A stretch of 64,000 nucleotides of DNA from Bin103 sp002238925 (GTDB lineage Bacteria; Spirochaetota; Spirochaetia; SZUA-6; Bin103). The translations under genes were made by a program, and so were the position numbers. The DNA lies in NCBI GenBank assembly GCA_965208065.1, contig OZ242313.1, positions 1,860,001-1,924,000 of the forward strand. The letters are read 5' to 3'. Below, piece after piece: positions 26,318-33,834 of the stretch. The notes under the pieces are model-generated. The model did no database searches, was not told where the DNA came from, and saw only the letters and a list, made by a program, of their open reading frames with translations. Position 1 is the stretch's first letter, and the number at the start of each line of letters is the position of its first letter.

Positions 26318-26713
26318 ATTGCACACCTGCGCCGGTTTATCGCCGAGGAAGATCTGTGGACGGCGAAGAAGGGCTACTTCGCCGTGCAGCAGGCGTTCGC
26401 CCCGATCCACGTGATGATGGACTGGCCCGACCTCGCTGGCGAGCCGCCCGGCAGCATTTTCCGCCGCGCCATCTACGTGGCCACCGAGTACCCCTCCCTG
26501 ACCGTCGCATGGCAAGTGCTCGCCGCCGGCGACGAAGTGCTGGTCAGCGGGGCAATCGCCTGCGCGGCACCCTCCAACAGCCTGCAGAAGGTCGGCGAAA
26601 TCTCCTGGAACACCCCCGCCGCCGGCAGCTACCGCGTGGTACTCACCCTCGAACGCAACGCCGAAACCCTGTCTACCAACAGCTACACGGTGCAGGCACG
26701 CGCGGGCGTGTAG
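26318..26713 (+). pseudogene. C-terminal fragment resembling a GH2/beta-mannosidase-type protein
   Basis: The frame reads HLRRFIAEEDLWTAKKGYFA, VQQAFAPIHVMMDWPDLAGE, FRRAIYVATEYPSLTVAWQV and a beta-sandwich-like end LTLERNAETLSTNSYTVQ. Opening mid-domain with KGYFAVQQAFAPIHVMMDWP, it looks like the final part of a large glycosidase of the GH2 type, where a helix is followed by an immunoglobulin-like domain. No proper start is present; ATG/GTG near 26381-26384 would begin inside the domain. The left junction abuts the stop of the SRPBCC gene. Confidence 0.5.
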
Positions 26714-26735
26714 CCGGCAACGCGGAGACAACGGC

Positions 26736-27152
26736 TCACCGCCGTTCGGCGGCAGCGTTCGTGATCCGTTGCCGATCGCTGGCTCGGACAAGCGGAGAAT
26801 GACCTATCCCACGCCGTGCTTCGGCGCACCGTCGCTGTGCTCCTGTCACACGGCGCGGGGCGGCTTCGAAGCTGATCTTGAGACGTGTACCGGTAGCCAG
26901 CGCAAGGCGCATCAGCGTGCTGGTGGACGGGCAGGAATGCCCACCCTCCAAGCGAGCAACAGCCGACTGTGTGGTGTTCATCCGCTGAGCGAGTTGCTGC
27001 TGCGTGAGTCCTGCGTTCTTGCGAGCCAAGATCACCGCGCGGGCTATCTCGAATTCGGGACCAAGGTTGTCGTACGACGTCCGGTATTCCGGGTCGCTGA
27101 ACCACTTCTCGTGCAGGAGTTCTACGTTACTTCCTCGTTCTGATTTGTTCAT
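26736..27152 (-). CDS. XRE-type helix-turn-helix regulator, probable antitoxin
   Basis: In this 138-residue protein, EFEIARAVILARKNAGLTQQ, QLAQRMNTTQSAVARLEGG and LMRLALATGTRLKISFE form a Cro/C1-type helix-turn-helix with the recognition helix near TTQSAVARL. The N-terminal YRTSYDNLGPEFE opening is frequent in HigA/RelB-like antitoxins encoded with RelE-family toxins. No toxin gene is adjacent on the same strand (upstream lies an SRPBCC remnant), so it may be orphaned. The last ~45 residues are Arg-rich and unlike the family, suggesting read-through into foreign sequence. Confidence 0.75.
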   Translation of the reverse strand: MNKSERGSNVELLHEKWFSDPEYRTSYDNLGPEFEIARAVILARKNAGLTQQQLAQRMNTTQSAVARLEGGHSCPSTSTLMRLALATGTRLKISFEAAPRRVTGAQRRCAEARRGIGHSPLVRASDRQRITNAAAERR

Positions 27153-27231
27153 AATGAATTACACCCTCCACAATCAATAGACATATTGCCAAACCCTGTC
27201 TTGCGTCGAGAGTCATCGCTCGCCAACCACC

Positions 27232-27367
27232 GTGGAGGTAACCCGAGTGCGCTTGCGCCACCACCGCTTTACGGATCATGCGACGCACGACCGCTATGGC
27301 GCCGGCTGGGCGCACTACCTGCACCGGCCGGCGGCGACTCCGGCACCGACGGCTGGCGCACCGCAAT
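27232..27367 (+). pseudogene. Degenerate duplicate of the SRPBCC gene's 3' end
   Basis: VEVTRVRLRHHRFTDHATHD, then RYGAGWAHYLHRPA, parallels TRVRLRHYGFADQATHDRHA, then AGWAHYLPRLA of the intact gene at 25872-26309, followed by the same GTDGW-type ending at the DNA level. The reading frame has no start and carries a short deletion. It is in the same orientation as the intact copy, about 1.2 kb away. Confidence 0.7.
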
Positions 27368-27478
27368 GCCGGTGCCCAAATTGCTACACCGTGAGAGTGC
27401 GTCCGGGTCTGACCGTTGCTTCGCCATTCGTAGGGAAATGCTGTTGACTGCATATGTCTATCAATACATATTATTGCA

Positions 27479-27844
27479 ATGAGTTGGACGGTCGAGATAG
27501 CCGACGAGTTTACGAGCGAATTCATCGGTCTGGAGGACGAAGTGCAGGATACCATTCTTGCGACATCCCGCCTGTTGCAGCAATTCGGGCCGCAACTGGG
27601 ACGTCCCCGTGTGGATACGCTCAACGGCTCGCGATACGCGAACATGAAGGAGATGCGGTTCAGCGCGGCGAATGGAGAGTGGCGTCTTGCGTTCGCCTTC
27701 GACCCCACGCGCCGGGCCGTGTTGCTGGTCGCGGGCGACAAGTCGGGAGTCAGCTCGAGACGGTTCTACCGCACGCTCATCGGCAAGGCCGACGAGCGCT
27801 TCGACCGGCACCTCGCGAGGCTCGCGAATAAAGGAGGATCATGA
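27479..27844 (+). CDS. higB: HigB-type toxin (RelE/ParE superfamily, Gp49-like)
   Basis: The 121-residue protein reads WTVEIADEFTSEFIGLEDEV, LLQQFGPQLGRPRVDTLNGS, NMKEMRFSAANGEWRLAFAF, then RRAVLLVAGDKSG and a basic C-terminal helix. This is the pattern of Gp49-like HigB mRNA interferases (…LG.P….L..s.…N.KELR…..WR..FAFDP.R.AvlL..G.K). It overlaps the antitoxin gene downstream by 4 bases, the toxin-first order characteristic of higBA. Confidence 0.88.
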   Translation: MSWTVEIADEFTSEFIGLEDEVQDTILATSRLLQQFGPQLGRPRVDTLNGSRYANMKEMRFSAANGEWRLAFAFDPTRRAVLLVAGDKSGVSSRRFYRTLIGKADERFDRHLARLANKGGS

Positions 27845-28170
27845 TGGCATTGAACGTGAACGACGTGATCGCTGGGCTTGACCCCGCGCGGCGGCAGAGG
27901 GTTGAGGAGCAGGCGGCAGTGCTTATTGCCGAGGAGATGACTCTGCGTGAGCTTCGCAGGGCGCGTCAACTCACCCAAGTCAGCGTCGCACGTCAACTCG
28001 GCATCAGTCAGGACGGGGTGTCACGGCTGGAGCAGCGCAGCGATCTGCTGCTTTCCACGCTGCGCAGGACTGTCGAGGCGATGGGCGGTAAGCTCTCGCT
28101 GATCGCCACGTTCCCCGACCGTCCGCCGGTCGAGCTCTCCGGCATCGCGGACGGCAACTCTCGCGCCTGA
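27841..28170 (+). CDS. higA: HigA-type XRE antitoxin
   Basis: In this 109-residue protein, LRELRRARQLTQVSVARQLG, ISQDGVSRLEQRSDLLLSTL and RRTVEAMGGKLSLIATFPDR form the helix-turn-helix and dimer arm of HigA antitoxins that follow Gp49-like toxins. It probably represses higBA. From 27967 to the end, its DNA is part of a long direct repeat. The second copy (42142 on) keeps only this 3' part, with a frameshift. Confidence 0.88.
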   Translation: MMALNVNDVIAGLDPARRQRVEEQAAVLIAEEMTLRELRRARQLTQVSVARQLGISQDGVSRLEQRSDLLLSTLRRTVEAMGGKLSLIATFPDRPPVELSGIADGNSRA

Positions 28171-28181
28171 ACCCGGTCGCG

Positions 28182-28568
28182 CTACCGATCGCTTGCGGGC
28201 AGCGGTAGGGGAGACCCTATTTCCAGATGGCTGGCACAATGGGCGAGGGGAGTGTCGTAAGTGGCAAGCTGAGCGCCTGCCGCGTGCGCGGCGGCCAGCA
28301 ACGCGGTGTCCACCCAGCCGATTCCGGTCCCCGCGAGGTGGTGGCTGCGAATGAAGTCGTACAGTTGCTCCGGTGAGGCCGGGGCGCACCACGGCAGCGC
28401 GTGGAGGAGTGTCTCGTTCTTGGCAGAAAGACCGCCGAGCAGCAATTCGCCGACCACGAACGGGTGTACCAGCGCCTGGCCGCTCGCGATCCAGGGCTGC
28501 GCCACCAAACCGGCTTCCTCACCGCGCAGGAACCTGAGCCACACGCTGGTGTCGATCAGTATGGTCAA
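28182..28568 (-). CDS. vapC: PIN-domain toxin VapC, copy A
   Basis: The 128-residue toxin has MTILIDTSVWLRFLRG (D6), VVGELLLGG (E41), GWVDTALLAAA (acidic residue in the third conserved position) and LATYDTPL, so all four PIN acidic positions are present. It overlaps the antitoxin gene upstream by four bases. A second intact copy at 42358-42744 differs at seven positions (K50E, D71V, S75N, H77Y, H110R, S113N, H114Q). It probably cleaves a structured RNA such as tRNA; the target is unknown. Confidence 0.9.
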   Translation of the reverse strand: MTILIDTSVWLRFLRGEEAGLVAQPWIASGQALVHPFVVGELLLGGLSAKNETLLHALPWCAPASPEQLYDFIRSHHLAGTGIGWVDTALLAAAHAAGAQLATYDTPLAHCASHLEIGSPLPLPASDR

Positions 28569-28768
28569 CTTGGATCCGGCGCGGCGCGCCGCCGTGCGAC
28601 CGGCACCAGATCCGGCTGCGAGCCGAATGCCTCGCCGAGCCTGCGGCGCCGGTCGGCATTGATCAGCTCCTGCAGACCGAGTTCCAGCACGGCGGTCTTG
28701 GTCTTGCCCCGATGGAGCGCCATCGCCTCGCGCACCAGCCCGTCGTCAAGGTTGATCGTGGTCTTCAT
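28565..28768 (-). CDS. vapB: VapB-type antitoxin (ribbon-helix-helix), copy A
   Basis: The 67-residue protein starts MKTTINLDDGLVREAMALHR, then GKTKTAVLELGLQELI. This is a ribbon-helix-helix of the Arc/VapB (AbiEi/Rv-type) kind with the MKTTINLDD strand that contacts DNA. The Pro/Arg-rich tail would neutralise the toxin. The protein is identical to the copy at 42741-42944. Upstream of the start, the direct repeat CCATATCTGCCCATATCCA is a likely autoregulatory operator. Confidence 0.88.
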   Translation of the reverse strand: MKTTINLDDGLVREAMALHRGKTKTAVLELGLQELINADRRRRLGEAFGSQPDLVPVARRRAAPDPS

Positions 28769-28894
28769 GCATACATCATGCCATATCTGCCCATATCCAG
28801 AAATCCGATTATCCTTATCAACCGTGAGAATGGTATGGTCGAGTGCCTATTTGCCTTACCGAACACATCATGGGTAGCCTCGACGCTGTACGGC

Positions 28895-28917
28895 TTGGTC
28901 ACTCCCGCACTGACCAA
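28895..28917. promoter_or_regulatory. TTGGTCA-N9-TGACCAA inverted repeat
   Basis: TTGGTCA at 28895-28901 pairs with TGACCAA at 28911-28917. The same site occurs at 43085-43107 with other copies nearby. It lies ~60 bases upstream of the MNT-HEPN start and could be its operator. Confidence 0.4.
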
Positions 28918-28977
28918 CCGGGCCGACTGGATGGGGCGGAATACCGGAGACCGGCATGCGTGGTGTACACTGGCGGC

Positions 28978-29877
28978 GTGGATTTGGCGGCCGCCAGGGC
29001 GATCTTCGCTCGTTACGCGCACCAGTTTGTCGTGGCCTACGTGTTCGGCTCGGTCGCCGCCGGCACCGCCGACGAGCACAGTGACATAGACGTGATCGTG
29101 GTGCGGCACACGACGCAGCCGTTCTTCGACCGCATGCGCGAGATCATGGAGTTGCGCCTGGAGTTCGGAGCCGCGGACATGTTGATCTATACCCCGGCCG
29201 AGCTGGAGCAGATGCTCGCCGAGGACGGCCGTTACTTTGTAAAACAGGCTGTGCGCAAAGGATACCGAATTGAGGGTGCACGGGCACTCCGTGACATGGA
29301 AGACGATGAAGATCGATGCAGGCGCATCGCCCGTCGGCCGGCTCTTCGGATCAGGGAACCAAACAGAGAGGCAGATCGCTGGCTCAGACAAGCCGAGAAT
29401 GACCTTGCCTACGCAACGGTCGGATTGCGCGAAGGGTTCGCTGCACAGGTTTGTTTCCAATGCCAACAGGTCTGCGAGAAAGCGATCAAGGCGCTGCGCT
29501 ATGCACGTGGCGAACGTGTGGTTATAGGTCATGCTTTGGTGGAGCTTGCCGCGCCGCTGGAGGTCATGGCCCGCTTCCGAGATGAGTTGGCGGTGCTCGA
29601 TCAGTATTACGTTCCCACCCGGTATCCGAACGGCCTGCCTGGCGGGATTCCGTCTGACGTCTATACCAGGGCTCAGGCGTCCGCGGCCGTAGAATTCGCC
29701 CGCCGTATCGTCGCCGTGGTCCGCTCCGAATTGGTGGAGCGTACCGGCGGACGCGATGAATCTGCGTTGGCAGCGGGCGAGACGCCACCTGACGCGGTCG
29801 AGCGTGGGCAGGGCACCACCACGCCGCCGTCGGAGGAGGCGGACGGAGCATTAGCCGCCGGCACCGGCGAAGAATAA
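28978..29877 (+). CDS. Fused MNT nucleotidyltransferase-HEPN domain protein
   Basis: From GTG 28978 the product has about 299 residues. The N-terminal half is a minimal nucleotidyltransferase: FVVAYVFGSVAAGTADEHSD followed by IDVIVV gives the GS...DxD motif (G24-S25, D36, D38). A charged linker (DMEDDEDRCRRIARR) precedes a HEPN domain: EADRWLRQAENDLAYATVGL, CFQCQQVCEKAIKALRYARG and ERVVIGHALVELAAP, containing an R-x-H type HEPN motif. In MNT/HEPN TA systems the two are usually separate genes, the nucleotidyltransferase AMPylating or inhibiting the HEPN RNase. Here they are one chain. An ATG frame from 28843 exists but adds unrelated sequence. Confidence 0.75.
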   Translation: MDLAAARAIFARYAHQFVVAYVFGSVAAGTADEHSDIDVIVVRHTTQPFFDRMREIMELRLEFGAADMLIYTPAELEQMLAEDGRYFVKQAVRKGYRIEGARALRDMEDDEDRCRRIARRPALRIREPNREADRWLRQAENDLAYATVGLREGFAAQVCFQCQQVCEKAIKALRYARGERVVIGHALVELAAPLEVMARFRDELAVLDQYYVPTRYPNGLPGGIPSDVYTRAQASAAVEFARRIVAVVRSELVERTGGRDESALAAGETPPDAVERGQGTTTPPSEEADGALAAGTGEE

Positions 29878-30306
29878 TCGCGGAACCCGTGGGGTGGTCC
29901 TGGTTTCTTGGACAGATGGCTTCGATGGTGTGTGTTCGCGGGGCAGGATTAGGGCAACCTGGGCTGAGGAATCTCCGATCTGCGGAGGCCGGCGAGGTGA
30001 TGCTCTGGAGTGAACCACGTCGCCGACGTGGCGCCGGTGTCGTGCGCGGAGGTGCGGGCGTGGCGGCCCGCTGCGTGCATACGCACCGCAGTCCACCCCT
30101 ATCCTGTTGGCGGGCGGAGAGTTATGTTCTGTGCTGACGCACTAGGCAGGTCGAAGTACACCAGCTTGCCCCACATACGTACCATAAGCTCAACTATGGT
30201 ATAATCAGATAGTGATCGAATTGGTCAGGACGAAGATGGCCGTTCCTTGGCGGCATCCGCTGTCCGAGCAGTCAATGTCTGGGAGGGTGCGAAATTGACA
30301 TCCACC
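29878..30306. other. Intergenic stretch of about 430 bases
   Basis: Small frames (29889-30137, 30010-30204) have no domain resemblance. AT-richer sequence around 30180-30215 (CTATGGTATAATCAGA) contains a good TATAAT-like -10 box at about 30197-30202 for the two genes that follow. Confidence 0.4.
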
Positions 30307-30606
30307 ATGAATGGCACCATGGAAGAGACAGTGCGGGAGATCGTCCGGGCTGATTTGGCCGAGTTCTATAAAAAGGAGTTCGAGGTCTTCGTTCATCAGG
30401 CCGAGGCAATCCTGGACGACCAGAGGTATCTACAAATCTACATCGTGTTCGACGGTACGGCCAAGGACCTTTGGATTCCTGGCTGGACAACGGGGCTGAT
30501 CGGAAGAATTCGGGACAAGTTAGCGGATGAGAACATCATGGAGTTCCCCGTGGTTTCGCCGGTCGCAAAATCGGAGTGGCCCGCTCTTCAACGAACAATA
30601 GCATGA
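30307..30606 (+). CDS. Small hypothetical protein paired with a HEPN gene
   Basis: From ATG 30307 the product has 99 residues (an in-frame extension reaches 30247). It reads METVREIV-like acidic helix, EFYKKEFEVFVHQAEAILDD, YLQIYIVFDGTAKDLWIPGW and SEWPALQRTIA, an alpha/beta domain. Its stop overlaps the next gene's ATG. Two-gene units of a small alpha/beta protein followed by a HEPN protein often behave as TA or stress modules; this one looks like the non-HEPN partner. No nucleotidyltransferase GS..DxD motif is visible, so the exact family is unknown. Confidence 0.6.
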   Translation: MNGTMEETVREIVRADLAEFYKKEFEVFVHQAEAILDDQRYLQIYIVFDGTAKDLWIPGWTTGLIGRIRDKLADENIMEFPVVSPVAKSEWPALQRTIA

Positions 30607-31079
30607 GCGAGAGGGCTCGCGCCCAGCTAGATCTGGCGCGGGACATCCTTGGCCTGACTAGAGGACGACCGCGTCAGATCGCGCTCAAGGGGGCGATCAG
30701 CAACGCCTATTACGCACTATTCCACTGCCTCGCCGAATCCAATGCCAATATGTTGGTCGGCGGTCCGAATGCCGACCGAAGCGATCCTGCCTGGATTCAG
30801 GCATACAGGGCGTTGGTGCATCGCAAGGCCAAAGACAAGTTTCGGAAACAACATCCAATGCAAAGGTTCCCAAAGGAGCTACGGCAATTTGCGGACGAGT
30901 TTTGTGAGGCTCAATTGCAACGAGAGGAAGCGGAATACAATCCTGCGAGTAGGTTTGCTTTCCAAGAGGTCGAGTGGCGCCTGATGTCGGTCGGGCAAGC
31001 AATCACGGATTTTCTCGCGGTTCCCAAGAAGCACCGTCGAGCCTTTGCTATCTATCTACTGACCGAGTTTCGCAGATGA
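30603..31079 (+). CDS. HEPN domain protein
   Basis: From ATG 30603 the product has 158 residues. ARAQLDLARDILGLTRGRPR, IALKGAISNAYYALFHCLAE and AYRALVHRKAKDKFRKQHPM show the HEPN helical bundle with the SNAYYALFHCL helix typical of HEPN proteins. The RxxxxH catalytic pair could be the R/H of YRALVH. HEPN proteins are often RNases or bind nucleotides. The gene is coupled to the small protein gene upstream by ATGA. Base composition is lower in GC than the core genes, consistent with an acquired module. Confidence 0.72.
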   Translation: MSERARAQLDLARDILGLTRGRPRQIALKGAISNAYYALFHCLAESNANMLVGGPNADRSDPAWIQAYRALVHRKAKDKFRKQHPMQRFPKELRQFADEFCEAQLQREEAEYNPASRFAFQEVEWRLMSVGQAITDFLAVPKKHRRAFAIYLLTEFRR

Positions 31080-31081
31080 AG

Positions 31082-31191
31082 TCAATTGCGCGTGGATAGC
31101 CAACTCCACCGATTGACTCGACCGAGGCGCGGTGCCACCCACCCCTGGTGCCGGATGCCGCTGCCTTCGCAGGCTTCGACGATGACTGTCG
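31082..31191 (-). pseudogene. DprA-like gene, C-terminal remnant
   Basis: The minus-strand frame reads ATVIVEACEGSGIRHQGWVA, then PRLGRVNRW. This matches the DprA/Smf block ATVIVEAGE.SGSLHQGWEALRLGR. There is no start and the Rossmann-fold part is missing; upstream sequence is non-homologous. Another remnant holding the N-terminal and middle part is at 34820-35452. Confidence 0.65.
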
Positions 31192-31202
31192 CCGCTCCCA
31201 CA

Positions 31203-31340
31203 GCGAACGCCTGAGCGTCGGCTGCGTTGCGCGCGCCGCGAAGTGGGCAGTGGCCCCTCTCGCCGAGACGTCTGGACCTCATGTCCGGTTGCTGGATAGA
31301 TTTGGGTGCGTGGAGTCCAGTGCGCTGCGCCAGTCGTTTT
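31203..31340. repeat. Diverged repeat R1 upstream of hsdM
   Basis: Segments GAACGCCTGAGCGTCGGCTG, CTCGCCGAGACG and TGTCCGGTTGCTGGATAGAT recur in the same order and orientation at 35528-35760, where an extra ~110 bases are present. It lies between the dprA remnant and hsdM. It probably represents sequence once upstream of a duplicated dprA-like locus. Confidence 0.55.
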
Positions 31341-31408
31341 CGCACGCCCTGTAGGGCGTTGTTGGATGAGTTGCGGGCTGCTGAACAGGCAGGATTGAAG
31401 GAGAGGTC

Positions 31409-32893
31409 ATGATCACCGGCGCGCTCAAATCGAAAGTGGACAGCATCTGGAACACGATGTGGTCCGGCGGGATCTCGAATCCGCTCACGGTCATCGAGCA
31501 GCTCACCTACCTGCTCTTCATCAAGCGGCTCGACGACCTGCACACCCTGAAGGAGCGCAAGGTCGCCCGCACCGGCAAGCCTGTCGAGGATCCGATCTTC
31601 ACCGCCAAACAGGACAGGCTCCGCTGGTCGCGCTTCCGGGAGGTGGCGCCGGAGCAGATGTTCGAGACGGTCCGCGACGGGGTGTTCCCCTTCATCAAGA
31701 CGCTCGGGCAGAAGGGGGAGACCGACGGCGAGGGGGGATCGACGTACAGCCACCATATGGAGGACGCCCTCTTCATGATGCCCACGGCCCGGGTGCTGGC
31801 CAACGTGGTCGACCAGCTCGACGGCATCGACATGGCCGACAGCGACACCAAGGGCGACCTCTACGAGTACATGCTCGGCAAGATCGCCACCGCCGGACAG
31901 AACGGCCAGTTCCGCACGCCGCGCCACATCATCCGCCTGATGGTGGACATGACTGCCCCCACGCCCAAGGACGTGATCTGCGACCCGGCCTGCGGCACGG
32001 CGGGCTTCCTCGTTGCCGCGTCAGAGCACCTAGTGAAGTACCACAGCAACACCATCTACAAGAATGCCGCGGCGCGCCGCCACTTTGACGAAGGCACGTT
32101 CCACGGCTACGACTTTGACAACATCATGCTGCGCATCGGCAGTATGAACATGCTTCTGCACGGGCTGGAGAACCCCGATATCCGCTACCGGGACTCACTG
32201 GCCCAGACGGCCGACGATGACGCGGAGACGTACTCCATAGTCCTCGCCAATCCGCCGTTCGCGGGAAGTCTGGACTACGAGTCCACCGCCAAGGATCTCC
32301 AGCAGGTCGTCAAGACCAAGAAGACCGAGTTGCTGTTCCTTGCGCTCTTTCTCCGCCTGCTCCGGCCCGGCGGTCGCGCCGCCGTCATCGTGCCCGACGG
32401 CGTACTCTTCGGCTCGAGCAAGGCGCACCGGACCCTGCGCACGATCCTGATCGAGGACCAGAAGCTCGACGCCATCGTCTCCATGCCCTCAGGAGTCTTC
32501 AAACCCTACGCCGGCGTTTCCACCGCCATCCTGCTCTTCACCAAGACCAACTCCGGCGGCACGGACTACGTCTGGTTCTACGACATGCAGGCGGACGGCT
32601 ACTCCCTGGATGACAAGCGCACGCCGCAGCCGGAGAAGAGCGATCTTGGTGACATTCTTGCACGCTGGCAGAACCGAAAGGCCGAGGTGAAGCGCGCCCG
32701 CACGGACCAGAGTTTCTCGGTGCCGAAGGCCGAGATTGCGGGTAACGACTACGACCTCTCCATCAACCGCTACAAGGAGTTGGAATACAAGGCGGTTGAC
32801 TACGATCCGCCGTGGGTGATCCTGAAGCGGCTTGCGCAGATGGAGGCAGAGATCGTGGAGGGGCAGGCGGATCTGGAGAGGATTCTGGGATGA
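31409..32893 (+). CDS. hsdM: Type I restriction-modification DNA methyltransferase subunit
   Basis: This 494-residue N6-adenine methyltransferase opens with an HsdM N-terminal helical domain (LKSKVDSIWNTMWSGGISNP; EQLTYLLFIKRLDDL). It has AdoMet motif I DPACGTAGFLVAA (near 191-203) and catalytic motif IV NPPFAGS (near 280-286), then RLLRPGGRAAVIVPDGVLFG and GVSTAILLFTK. It would methylate adenine at the site chosen by HsdS. The ATGA overlap with hsdS is intact. No hsdR for this pair is in the window. Confidence 0.93.
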   Translation: MITGALKSKVDSIWNTMWSGGISNPLTVIEQLTYLLFIKRLDDLHTLKERKVARTGKPVEDPIFTAKQDRLRWSRFREVAPEQMFETVRDGVFPFIKTLGQKGETDGEGGSTYSHHMEDALFMMPTARVLANVVDQLDGIDMADSDTKGDLYEYMLGKIATAGQNGQFRTPRHIIRLMVDMTAPTPKDVICDPACGTAGFLVAASEHLVKYHSNTIYKNAAARRHFDEGTFHGYDFDNIMLRIGSMNMLLHGLENPDIRYRDSLAQTADDDAETYSIVLANPPFAGSLDYESTAKDLQQVVKTKKTELLFLALFLRLLRPGGRAAVIVPDGVLFGSSKAHRTLRTILIEDQKLDAIVSMPSGVFKPYAGVSTAILLFTKTNSGGTDYVWFYDMQADGYSLDDKRTPQPEKSDLGDILARWQNRKAEVKRARTDQSFSVPKAEIAGNDYDLSINRYKELEYKAVDYDPPWVILKRLAQMEAEIVEGQADLERILG

Positions 32894-33753
32894 GTTGGCC
32901 GGTCGATACCATTGGCGAGGTTTGCGAAGTCATCTCCGGAGCCACCCCCAAAACAAGCAAGCCGGGGTTCTGGGACGGGAATGTTCCCTGGGTGACACCG
33001 AGGGATCTGAGTGAGCTAGGTCAGAAGCACCTTAGCGAAACGCCGCGGAAAATTGCAATGGCGGGTTTGAAGGGTTGCGCAGCCAGGATGTTGCCTGCTA
33101 AGTCCGTTCTTTTCAGTTCCCGGGCACCGATCGGCTTGGTAGCCATCAATACGCTACCTGTCTGCACCAACCAGGGTTTCAAGAGCTTAGTGCCCCGCTT
33201 CGACTTGGTTTCACCTGATTTCCTCTTCTGGTGGCCAAAAGCCCATGAGAAGTACATCCAGAGCAAAGGGCGAGGAGCAACGTTCAAGGAGATATCCAAG
33301 AAGATCGTCGAAGCTCTCCAGATCCCGCTCCCGTCCCTCGCCGAGCAGAAGCGGATAGCGGCGATACTCGATGTGGCGGACGCCTTACGGTCGAAGCGTC
33401 GCGAGGCCATCGCCCTGCTCGACACCCTCCTCCAATCCACCTTCCTCGACATGTTCGGCGACGCCATCACCAATCCGATGAAGTGGACTACATCCACTAT
33501 AGGGAAGGTCGGTGAAGAAATAACTGGGAACACCCCTTCTCGGAGCCGTCCCGAGTACTACGGAGAAGACATCGAGTGGAGCAAGAAAATGGAGGTCGTT
33601 TTCGAAGAAGTTTTTGAAAACGTGAATGACTTGCCGCCCGATCCGAATATGAAGGAAGAGAAATTCCCTATCCCCTGGTATCTGAGGATTTTTTATCGGA
33701 GACGGAGACGGAGACGGAGACGGAGACGGAGGAGGAGAGGGGCTAAGAAATAA
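32890..33753 (+). pseudogene. hsdS: Type I specificity subunit, truncated in the second target domain
   Basis: The frame starts MSWPVDTIGEVCEVISGATP and shows a full first target-recognition domain, then the conserved helix LPSLAEQKRIAAILDVADAL and the start of the second domain (WTTSTIGKVGEEITGNTPSR). At about residue 270 it enters FPIPWYLRIFYRRRRRRRRR, encoded by hexanucleotide repeats, and stops. Only ~287 residues remain where HsdS usually has ~400. The end of the second recognition domain and the final helix are lost. It might still act as a half-subunit, but more likely it is broken. Confidence 0.8.
33697..33740. repeat. CGGAGA hexanucleotide repeat at the hsdS breakpoint
   Basis: Five perfect CGGAGA units start at 33697, followed by CGGAGG and AGGAGA-like variants. 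They are read as poly-Arg in hsdS. The tract sits directly at the transition from GC-rich hsdS to the lower-GC gene downstream. Confidence 0.85.
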
Positions 33754-33834
33754 CATCTTTGGGGTGGCTCGCTTGAGTCGGTGATTTCGTTGTCGGGATT
33801 TGAAAGATCATTTTGTGGAGAAGTTGGTCGAATA

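Larger units (their letters stand above)
27967..28855. repeat. Long direct repeat, copy A (higA tail, vapC, vapB)
   Basis: About 890 bases are nearly identical (by eye roughly 95-97%) to 42142-43030 in the same orientation. The repeat starts inside higA at CAACTCACCC and runs through vapC, vapB and the vapBC promoter. A short related patch continues to about 28920 (TTGGTCACTCCCGC). The two copies bracket ~14 kb of defence genes. Confidence 0.9.

Noticed and set aside
33697..33740. CRISPR-like array
   Set aside because: Units are six bases in tandem with no spacers; it is a microsatellite.
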